Source of the DNA: Diorhabda sublineata
Lineage: Eukaryota; Arthropoda; Insecta; Coleoptera; Chrysomelidae
Direction of reading: 5' to 3'
Assembly: GCF_026230105.1 (NCBI RefSeq)
Contig: NC_079474.1
Span: 33,370,294 to 33,434,293 of the forward strand
Length of the DNA stretch: 64,000 nt
Each line of letters begins with the position of its first letter. Within the stretch, counting starts at the first letter, position 1. The position numbers and the translations under genes were made by a program. The notes under the pieces were generated by a model. That model made no database searches and was not told the origin of the DNA. It was given only the letters and a program-made list of their open reading frames with translations. Shown here piece after piece: positions 13,691-25,700 of the stretch.

Positions 13691-13724
13691 TATAAAGGAG
13701 ATTCTTGAGATAATTAACATCAGT
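13691..13724 (+). promoter_or_regulatory. apolpp core promoter: TATA box and TCAGT initiator
   Basis: TATAAA at 13691-13696 is followed by TCAGT at 13720-13724, the arthropod initiator consensus. Placing +1 at A13722 puts the TATA box at about -31, the standard spacing. The 5' UTR would then be only 15 nt before the ATG at 13737. A CCAAT-like word lies near 13636 and an AGATAA (GATA-type) word near 13708. Confidence 0.7.
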
Positions 13725-13736
13725 TGCTGTGCGACA

Positions 13737-16700
13737 ATGGGACGAAGAGGTCCGTTCCGATTGGGCCTTGCCCTTGCAGTGTTTTTAGTGGCTCAACAGA
13801 CATTTGCCGGTAAGATAAATGGATAATTTTTTAGTGTTATCACTATTATTAAAATTGTTAGTGAAACGGAAATCAGATCGTAATTTTGCGATATATTTTC
13901 CAAAAATTGTGAGCTTAAGATAAATATAGAATTTAATAGACTAGTTAATACAAATCTAATTTTTTTTTAGGATTACAATAATTCGAAATGAATATAATAG
14001 TAAACGAAGACCTTATTGTTTTTTTACGATTTATTTATTTAAAAAAATAGAGTTCGATTATGTCCAAACAATTTTAATTAATAATTCAATATCGAATTCA
14101 AATTTATTTGTATTAGAAACTAATAATAATTCTTATTATGTTAATTGTTGGATAATTACCTCAAAATAGAATAGAAAGTCACGTCATTCATTGATATTCA
14201 ATTATTATGCAACTATTAACCATAGAGTTAAAACTAAACATAGAGAAAGCAGCATATAGATAGAATTTGTTAGAGATATAGAGATTTTTAATTCAATTAA
14301 AAAATGGATTCTTAGAGATCATTAAAAACATCCAATGGATCATAGAATCGTGCATAGTCGAGTAAGATCGTTTCGATGTTAGTCCTTGTAAATGTTTAAC
14401 CACTTTCTGAGCTAAAATAGCAGTCTATTTGTGTATCAATACATCAGAATTCATAACAAAATAGTTTGAAATGACTATAAGCGTCCCTCGACTCAGTTAT
14501 CGTTATGAACAGGACCGTGAAGCCGGTCCTGTTCGCTTATAATGGAAGTCTAAAATTTGGCGAATACGCAGGTTCATTTGATCTTTTACTTGTATTTTTA
14601 TCAAAGCGGAGTCTTTGATATGTTTTTTTTTGTAAACAACGTTGCTTATAATTTTTTTTTAGAACTAATATCTAGGAAAGTATTTTCTCGAATCATGCGA
14701 TGTCGTACAATATTCGCATCCGTAGAGAAAAAGCTATTTTACACGTTTATTTTATAAATAACTATTTAAATTCAATTGGAAAATGGATTCTTCTAGAATC
14801 ATTAAAAGCAACTCAGGGAATATGGAATCTTGCATAATCGATCTTAGTTCTTCTAAATGTTTTACCACTTTCTGAGCTAAAAGAGTAGCTTATTTGTCGG
14901 AAATCATTTTCTATAGAATAATGCATTTCCCAACATCAAGCGTGATACTAATTGTAAATTATTAAAAACAATTGAATAATTTTACGAACTCGTCTTGGAC
15001 AAGAACCGTGAAGCCTGTTCGCTTACAAAAGTAAAAAATTTGGCGAATACGCCGGTTCATTCGATGTTTTACACGTATTTTTATCATAGCGGCGTCTTTG
15101 ATGTTTGCGGAAAGTTGTTTATAACTATTAACTGTTAAGGACCAATTGCAATTAAATAATAATAATTGTAAAACTCATGATACAGCTATGTAATCTTTAA
15201 TACGCAGGTGTTTTGACCACTCCAAACCAAGTCTTCTCAGATTTTCACTAGTTATTCATGATTTCATTTTTAATCTATTTATATTTGATAAATTAAATGT
15301 ATATAAACTTAATATTCTAGAAAATTCTTAATACATTTTTAAACACAATTTGTTTATTGATATTATATTACTTAAAAATTTCCAACCTATTAGTTATATG
15401 TAGATCAATTTGACCTATAAAATTTTCCACTAGAACGATTTATTTTATTGCTACCTATATTTTGACAGCCGTTAGTTCCTTCTTGTTTACTTTTGTTCAA
15501 CATCAATTATGGATGGATTTATTTACAATTCGCATCTTGTAAGACTTCGAACAGTAAGATCTGAAGAAGTCGTAGACGGAAACATTAAATTCGTCGCCGT
15601 TCCCAGTAAACGGAATTGTGTTTTTCCACTTTATGGAAAAATTTGCGAAAGAATTTTGGCACTTGAGCTTAAAAGATTCGATTTGTGCAGGAATTAAAGC
15701 CAAATCACCATCAGCGAATGGGCCGAATTTGATATTCATTGTCCATTAAAAATTTCTTTCTCCAATGAAACCAGTTTTCTATTGAATGGGTATGGAAATA
15801 AGTAGAATTATCGCCTTTGGAATCAAAATAATCCACAATTCCAGTATCTTCGGAAACGACGTCAAAATTTTAGTGTCATTGGTGAACGGTCTAGGAAATT
15901 GCTGTTATTAATCTTGCTGATTTGTGGTTGCAACGAGACCGGGCCACACGCCATACAGCTATGAACAAAAGTAGTCACTGAAAATAAGATAAACTGAAAA
16001 GTTATTAATGAAGAAACAGATACCGTTGATGAGCAAAAGAGATTATGATAAATGTAATAATCACAGTGAAGAAAATAAAGTAAAAAAGCGTCAAATGGAA
16101 GACAAAGTGGACAGATTAAGAGAATCGCGAAGTAAAATCGTATCAATTTATGAAGAAAAGAGAAAACGAACTGGAACAAATAGCAAAGAAAATATTAAAC
16201 AACCGAAGGAGATAATGATAATGAGGAAGATTATAGTACAAAGTTAGAATATGATAAAAGACATAAAAATAGGTGCTACACTCAAGCCTTTTAGAACGTG
16301 TTGCCTTTCCTATTTTTTTCTTCCGTTTTCCAGTCCTGAATTTGTCTTTCTCTTGTTCTATGTCCATTATTTCTTTTGTGGCTCTAAAATCTGGCGTTCT
16401 CTGTAACCTAACACAGACCATCTAATTATAATTGAACAAATAAATTCCGTAATCGTTGACGATCAGATGAGCCCGAATTTTGCTTATCAAGGATAGTTAA
16501 AAGTGAAGTAATTTGATAAATTCGTCGCATAGTTCTTATCAGGTACATCAGGTTAACGATTTCTTTCCTGTAGCTTCAAAGATGGAGACATTCCCAAATA
16601 TTTTATTGATATTATTCAGGTTTGAATTTTGAGATTTACTTTCGATTCTTAAATAAAAACAATTATCGATATTTTCGGAGAGATTTATAAGAAAAAAATG

Positions 16701-19700
16701 GTCCATTTCAACTTATATATAAAAGAAATTATTTCAAGATTTTCTATTTACGAAGATGTACCCGGCCCAACACTTTTTATAATAAGAATAGCCATTGCTT
16801 GAGAATTTTTGACCATTGGTCATTTTTTTCAAGTCTGGGGACAGAAAATAACCCTAGGGAGTTAAATCTGGCGAGTAGGGTGCATGAGGTAGAAAATCAA
16901 AGTTTAATTCATTAATTTAGGCCAATGCAATAACGGATGTGTGACCTGGTGCATTGTCTTGATGAAACAACACTTTCTTTTTAGGCAAATGCGGTCGTTT
17001 GTTGATTTTTTTCAAAATTCCTGGAGTCTCAACTTCATTTGGTCCACCACTTCGATGCTGATCTTCGCAGGTCGTACGGCCTCGTTCAAATTTTATTATC
17101 TAATATTTTATTATTGATTAGAAAGGAGAAGTCTTGATGGCTTCCAAACAAATATTTAACAACTTGGCGTCTTCAAACTTGGAAACATATGCTGTGTAGA
17201 TTGTGTACTGTATAATATTGTTAAAACTTTCCTAGTTTTAATTAAAATCTATTATCATTATATGCATTGTAAATAATCAAGTTCACGGGTTCACCCTGAT
17301 ATCGATATTTGTTAACCTCTATTTATACTAGTTATCTATTATTGTTAAAACATTACACCAACTTTTCCTTTACTGGAAAAATATTTCTTAATCTCATATT
17401 CGGTCATTACTAATCATTTTATCGAATAGACGAATTCGAAAAAATATTAATGGTGTTTTACTAGTTGCCTATCGTACTTACAATTATAACCTCAATTTTT
17501 TTTTGTTACAACTTGTTTTTTTTAAGTATTTATCTGCATATGTTTCAAAACTTTTAGTAAATTAATAAAAATATTTTAGGCTGAATATAAAACAAAATTA
17601 GTACGATGATAATTTACAAATTAACAGTAAATAAAAATGTAAGATTACGAGGTCAAAAGTCTTTTATTATTATTTTGATTCAATCAAGGTTAATGTCAAT
17701 GAGCCTCTGATAAAAATATGAAATAACAATAAATGCGAGAATTTCTTGTGAATTTATAACAAATAAAGATAAAAAAATTGAATAACACTTGTTATTAAAC
17801 ACTTGTTTTCATTTTTTTTACATGTAATCATTTATTATTGGAGGTTTAAAACATTTTCATACCACGTAAGTTTTGAGATATAGCAACACTGATGTGTATA
17901 TAATATCAAATCCGATAGTTCGACATTTTTAATGGCCGACGTACTCAAAACTTATTATTATACGAGTGCTATACGAGTTGTTTACAGATACTTGAAATTA
18001 TCTTGATCAAAACGTGGATGAAACCAAAAGCAGTGCGCCGATCAACAAACTTCGACTTTTGGTGATAAAGCACCATCTCGAATCACCGTCTTTTGCTGGT
18101 ATTCCGAATAAATCGTGGTGGGACTTCAATACTGCATGAATTTTGTGTTAAATCATCCAAAATTGGGGGTTTTGCCAAAAAACATTAATGCCGTGCATGA
18201 AATAATTCAATCGTAGTGCTTCAAAAGAAGAAGAACCCAAAATTAAACAGCAATTGATTGTATGGGTCTTTCAAGTCGAGCTAAATCCATCAAAAGCAAA
18301 TGGTCAATTCTGAATGGTAAACCAGCTTTTGCTTACTAGAAAAAATCGGGGAAATCAATCGCAGAAAACGACAATGCGAATATCAGTTCAAACAAAAGCG
18401 TTTTTGAATAATCAAAACATTGGTCATCCACCGTACAGTCCTTGGTTGGATCCCAAAAAAATTAATTGCGAGGAAAACATTTTTCTAAACCTGAAGAAGC
18501 ATTTGAAACGTTCAAATCACATGTTTCGGACGTACTTCACTCGGAATGGTTATAATGTTTCGACAATTGGTTCAAACACATGCATACGTGGTTTGATCTT
18601 CTTCTTCTTCTTACTGCTGTGTATAGGCATCATTGCCTGTTTTTCTTCACGTCATTGCCTCTGCTCAGTCACCTGGGAGGTTGTCACTCCATCTTTTCCT
18701 AGGTCTTCCAATGCTTCTTTGTCCTGCTGGTGATTTGTCCCTTGATATTTTCACAATTCGTTCTTCCGTCATGCGGTCAATGTGCTCATTCCATTCTATC
18801 TTTCTATCCAGTACCCAGTCATTGATATTATCTATTCCGCATGTTCGTCTTATGTTTTCACTCCTTTCTCTATCCAGTAGTGTTCTTCGAACTATTTTCA
18901 TTTCTGTAGTCTCCAATATCCGTTTCGTTTTAGAGGTCTCAGGTCGGGTCTCTGCTGCATAGGATAATATAGGTCTGATTGCGGTCTTGTAAATGCGGGC
19001 TTTTGCTTCAGTTCGAATGTATTTATTTCGCCAGATTGTGTCATTTAGGTATGCTGCTGCTCTTGAGGCTCTTGTAGCTTGGTTTCTTACTTCCGTCTCC
19101 ACGTCCCCGTGTCCAGATATTTCGATTCCCAGATATTTAAATTTCATTTCCTGGTGTATTATTTTCTTATCCACCACAAGCTTACATCTGATCGGTGTCT
19201 TGGAAGTAACCATTGATTTTGTCTTTGCCGCTGATATTATCATATTGAATTTTTTTGCTGTTTTGTTAAATTGGTACAGTAGCCTTTGCAGATCGTCCTC
19301 GTTCTCCGCCAACAGTACCGCATCGTCTGCATAGCACAGGATTTTGACTTCTTTATTTCCCATTTTGTATCCTGTTAGTTTGCGTACTTGTTTTATGATT
19401 TCATCCATCACTATGTTAAATAGGAGCGGACTGAAAGAGTCCCCTTGTCTAATGCCCCTATTTGCAGGTAAATGTTCAGTTAGGTCATCATTTATTTTTG
19501 CTTGGATTGTATTTTTTGAGTATATATTTTCGATTATTTTAATGACATTGTATGGTATCTGTCTATCATAAAGAAGGTGTATTATGTCTTTTAATTGTAT
19601 TCGATCGAAGGCCTTCTGCAAGTTAATGAAACACATGAAGGCTGGTCGATTATATTCGATCGATTTTTCCGTTATTTGTCTTATGACAAATATTGCGTCC

Positions 19701-22700
19701 GTGGAGGATCTTCCCGATCTGAAACCCTGTTGTTCATCTGCTAGTGAGATACATTCATTTATTTTATTTGTTATTATCTTTGTGGTTAATTTCAGCGTTG
19801 TGCATAGTAGATTTATTCCTCTATAGTTCTCGGGCACTTTTTTATCTCCTTTTTTAAATAGAGGAATCGTAATGCTATTTCTCCACTCATCTGGTATTCT
19901 GTGTTGGGTAAATATTTTTTTGATTAGGGTTGTTAGTTGTTGGTTTAGCTTCTCTCCTCCATATTTAAGTAATTTTATGTTATCCGGACCTGGGCTCTTT
20001 CTGTTTTTTAGTTTTTGGAGTGCTGTTTCTATATCTTCCTTTTTTATATTAGTCTCATCACTTATTACTAACTCTGGTGTATTTGGTTCGGTTTCGGTCT
20101 CTTCATCCTTGTATAGTTCCTCTAAATATTTTACCCAAAGTATCTCTTTCTACGTGTCTGGTTCTGATGAGTTCATTTGCTTCTGTTCTCTGATTTCTTA
20201 TTAATCGCCAGATTTGTTTTTGTAACCCATAGAAGTCGATTTCCATTCTTTTGGAGAAGGTTTCCCAGTAGTTGTCTTTCATTTGTCTCACTAGTGTTTT
20301 TGTATCGTTACGGATTCTCTTGTATTCTTTATATGCTTCTGCCGTTTGTGACGACATGTAGTTTAAGTACGCTTTCTTTTTCTTTTTGCACTGTTCTTTG
20401 ACCTTGCTGGAGAACCATATTTTGTTCGTTCCTTGTTTTTGTGGTCTTATAGTTCGAGTTCCAAGCGATTCACTTGCTGCTTCTATGATATTTTCTTTTA
20501 ATCTCTTCCAACTGTTGTTAATATCATCATTTTCTTCTATCGGGTTTTTATCGATTTTCCCTTTTAAACGGTTTTGATATAGTTCTTCCGCCTGCATGAT
20601 CGCTGGGTGGATTGAGTAGCTTAGCGATTGTGTTACCGGTCCCAAGCCCGAGAAAAGGAGGAGGGTTAGCGGAACGGGTTAGCAGCCCATCCACCGTAAA
20701 ACCGAATATAGCTCATAGACCCACAAATTTGCCTCGGAATAGGACTGTAGTTTGATCTTAATGGAGAATATTTTGGAATATAATAAAGTCATATCCAAAT
20801 ATGAATATTTGTTTTTATTTGTCTATATCAAAATTTAAAAATCAAATACTTCGGAATAAATGACCTTGTACGTTTTTAGTTGAGAATAGGAATGGATTTA
20901 TGTGGCTGTTTGGTTTACCTAAGAAATTTTGAACGAATATTTTGTGGAAACTTCTATATGTATTATCTAATAAAAGGATTATTCAATTCCGAGTATTTCG
21001 AACAAAGCTTTACAACTAAATTTTATTTGTATTTTAAATATCTTCATTGTCTTCTGCAACAAACAACCGGCGGTAGATTTAATGCTTACCGGTTATTATC
21101 CACTTGATCTAATTGAGATAATGACAATATCCCAACGAGTAGTAATTTAATGAATACAAGGTATGTACTATATGGTACAGACTTCGTCGAAAAAAATAAC
21201 AGAAACTCGACGGGAATCTAATAATAATCGAAAATATTTAAAGCGCTACTTTTAAAGACTGATAGATATTTGTGTGTGATTTGTCATTTGTAGTCGTTTC
21301 TATTAAGCAACAGATAACTATAGTTCACCCCTGTCGTCCATGTACTAATTAAAAATCACACCAAGTTGGTTAAAATTTGTTTTAACAGTTTTGTAAAGGC
21401 GAAGAGAATAGCCCGAAAGCCAAAATTCGATTATAAACGAGGAAACTGTTGGCCACGGTCTCTTGGGTCATGTTAAGCTTCAGCATTAATGCATAATATG
21501 AGCTTGTCTCATCAGCGAGGTGTAGGTTCTTCACGCCAACGCCAGACTTCATACTAGAGCTGCAAGGCAGCCAACAGTGAATTGGAAAACTCAGTCCAGA
21601 CTTATAGCCGTCTAGGTAGATATTAGATTGGTCGAAGTATTAAAAAAAAAAGTTGAAAGTTACTCTGTTCTTGATAGAACCCTAACTTTGATTTGTTCTT
21701 TCTTTTTGTAAATAAAGTGAGGTTGTTCTCGTTACTTGTTGCCTTATTTTCTTGTATATACGTGGAAGTTATAATTACAATGCTTACTTACTTACTGGTA
21801 TTTATATTTTCAGATCAAGTATGCAGGACAGGATGCAAAGGAAGTGAGTAATATTTAATTTAAATATAACTGTGACATCTTTGTGGAAATAACGATAATA
21901 CATATTTTTCACTCGACACAATCATCAAAAACTTTTTCTTTATTATGCTACTTTTGAATGCTTGGCAAGCCTCAACAAGTTTCAATAAATAATAAGCTTT
22001 AGATGTACTTACATGTTGACGCGTGTTAAGTGTCGGTAATAAACATGTTTTTGTTATTATATAAGTCAAAAGCAATTGCAGACACAACACAACTAGTTTA
22101 GAACAAACTAAGCGTGTAAATGGTATTTTGTGAAGACTTAGGAGTCCTGGAAATACACAAAACCTTGGCAAGCATGTAAATGTAGCATTATAATAACAAT
22201 TCATCCTAAATATAAAACATACTTGTCCCCAGATATGTGTAACATCTCTTTTTGGGATTTATTCCTAGTATCTTGAAGTTTGAATCAAAATTGTGTCATA
22301 AGATTCCAAATTCACTAAGTTAAATTCATAATTTTGGTGATTTTCAGATAACCAAGTATTCAAATATACGCCTGGAACAACGTACAAATATAATTATGAA
22401 GGTAAAATCGATATAAGTCTATCATCCGCAGAAGGCCAAATAACGAGTACCGATGTAAAAGCTACAGTATTATTAACACAATTAGGAGATTGTAATCAAT
22501 TACTGAGGCTTCAAAACGTTCAAATTCTAACAGGAAACAAGGTAAATAACAACAACAAATGTATATTTTCAAAGCACCCTTAGTATCTACGGAAAATTGT
22601 CACTATAGTCACTTGTCAATTGTCACTTGTCTCAGCGATATTCCAATTTCTTTAAAGCGTTTTCTCGAGACGCGCCTATTGCGTTTACAACTATGATCAT

Positions 22701-25700
22701 TTGAAATATATCTCGCCAATACGAGATAGTGGATTTTTGTCAGGTTATCTTTTGTTGTATCCGTGCTCCACCTGAACGTGGCTCATTAAAAACCTACGTG
22801 CGACTACGTTGAAAGTCGTTAAACCAATCTTTGATTCTGCTTTTTTTTGCTATTTACCTAGATCGGACAGGTTTGCTAAAATGATAGGGCTGATATTTCG
22901 ACAGTAGCCATTTACGAGAATGTAATACAGTCAGGGGTGTTAACTCAATTGCACAGAGGGCCATGTATTAAATTTAGAATGTGAAGTCAAATAATAAAAA
23001 TGTACTAAAGTATTTTAACATTTTATTTATTTTATTATAATAATTATTTCGAGCTCGAGGATCCAGATATCTGACTTGTTTTTGACAAGCTATGTTCTGT
23101 ACGATGTTTTTTCTTATTTATTTTCATTTCCAAAAACATCTCCACACCTGCTACCAAACATGCACATAATGCGTGCTGTATGCTTTTTCAAAATACTGTC
23201 CGGTTGAAAAACTATCAACTCCATTTTTGTAAATGGACTGGTGCCTGTGTAGCCTGGCACCACAATTGAAATTGGCAATTCCTACGAAATTTGAATTCCG
23301 CGATTAGATTTCGCAAAATATTGATTCAATATTTTTTTGTTTCACCTTGCCAAATAATTTTAAATGAAGTAGATGATACATTATTTAATTTTACTGCAGC
23401 TTCAACTCTGTTTCGAAAGCTTGAATACGTGATTACATTTTAGTGACAATCAGATTTTTATTCTGTAACTTTACATTCAGATCAGTCTTTATCATATCAG
23501 TGTTTATTCATATCTATCAAAAAGGTTCAATCGATCTATAAGTCATTATTATAATCGAAAAATATTTGTCAAACTACTCCTCGTCAACGAACTTTGGTGA
23601 AATAACGGATATTACAAAACTTTTCATGCAAATTTAGTCTTCTTTCATTGCCTTATCCGTTGTGAATGTTGGTTATTAACAAGGCTATTCTTATCTTGTT
23701 TCTAAACGTATCAAAAGATGACACTCCAAATCACTGACATAGGTTGAGCAACCGTCTTTTTTCTGGTCCCCTCTTACTATTCATTTTGGCTTTGACAATC
23801 CACTGCATGTCTTAGTATGCGGCCAAAATACTCCAGTTTCCGTTTTTTTTTACTGTAAAGACGACTTCCTTCTCTTTCACTAGTCACTGCATAACTTCCA
23901 TGTGCTCTGTCCAGGATATTAACAAAATAAGTCGATATATCCATATTCCGAAAGATTGCAATTGCAAGTAGCCGAGGTTGTGGTCCAAGCCTCTACACCA
24001 AAGAACAAAACAGAAAATATGCAGCACCTGACTAGCTTCATCTTTGGCTATATATAGTTTCTTCATGTTGTTAAACGCAGTTCAAGCCCTTTCTATCCTT
24101 GATCGTATTTCTGAAGCCTGTTCCTGGTCCTTTACTCCTAATCCCACAAACTTCTTCGATGTTTTCTGTTTTAATTTAGTTACAACGCCTAAATATTTGC
24201 CAACCATGGCATGGCTGCCGTTGTAGTTGTAGTATATTCCATTAAAAGACATTGTGAACCTTTTCATTCTTAAAGCCGAAATACCAAGCAAAGATGATGT
24301 GTATAAGAATAATTTTTTTTGCAGAAACATGGAACAGTTCCAGATTTAGAAAAACCCGTTCAAATCAATTTCCACGATGGACATATCGAAGATAGTATTT
24401 GTACGGACGCTCATGATACCCAAAACTCTCTGAATATTAAGCGAGCTATCGCGTCTCTGTTCCAAGCCAATTTGAACAGCGCACACGAAACAGACGTTTT
24501 CGGTTTATGTCCTACGGAAATAGCGCAACACAAACAAGGAGCAGATTTAGTCGTCGTCAAGAGCCGCGATCTAAACAAGTGCGCTTACAGAGAACACTTA
24601 AAAGCAGATTTCTTTGCCACAACTTTCGATTTGAACAGTGAAATTAAATCCAGTCCACTGTTGAACGGTGACTACACCGCGAAACTAACAATCAAAAACG
24701 GTATTTTGAATCAAGTTTTAGTAACCGAAAACTACTTTTTCGTTCCTTTTTCCGTTGGAAAGAATGGTGCTAAAGCAGTAGTAACAACTAAGCTTCATCT
24801 AATGACTACGTTGAAAGAATCTCCGAAAGCTGTTACAAATACACCGAGATCGATCATTTTCGATAATCCCCATCCGGTAACTGCCCCTACTTGTAACGTT
24901 AACACCATCACGAACGCCGTTAAAGAAGTCGCTAAAAGTATCGATGTCGTAGTAGGCGAAAAAACCGCTAAAGAATTTGTTACTTTGATTAAAACAATTA
25001 GAGTTGCAAATAAAAACGATCTTTTGGCCGTTTACAATCAAGTAAGATCCGGCGTACTTCCAGGAGATAAAGCTACTTCTAAAAAACTTTTCTTGGACGC
25101 TCTTTTACAAGCCGGCACCGGCGATGCGATCGAAGCTGCTATAACTCTTTTAAAGAGCAACGAATTCAATGAGGGTGAGAAGAGTTTGGTGTACCTCGGA
25201 ATGTCTTTGGTCAAACATTCAACAGAAAATGCAATCAAAACTGCAGCTGTAAGTATGCCTAGTTGCAAAATGTCATCTATAATCTATAAAGACACGGTTT
25301 TCTCTATCACCACCAACCCCAATCAACTTCCCGTTGGGGAGTAAATACCCCTTGGTTTCCAGGTCATAGTAAGGGAGTTTGGTCGCGGTGGGTGGTGAAA
25401 ATTTGAAAACATATATTTCTATCCTTTTGTAACGCATAAGGACTTCTAAAAAGATCTCAAAATTTCTAGAATGATCGAAAAATCATTATAATCGATCTAG
25501 AAAGTTCTAAAAATTTCTGGGATGATCTGGGAAGTTCTAAAATGAATGCAAACTATTGTAATCGATTTAGAATGTACTAGAAATTTCTCGAATGATCTGG
25601 AAAGTTCCAAAATGAATGCAATTTATTTTGATCGATTTAGAATGTTCGAGGAAATTCTAGAACGACCTACAATATTCTAAAATGAATGGAATTTATAAGA

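Noticed and set aside
16008..16247. Lys/Glu-rich open frame of 79 codons
   Set aside because: Low-complexity AT-rich sequence with overlapping frames on the other strand, no family motif and no splice context.
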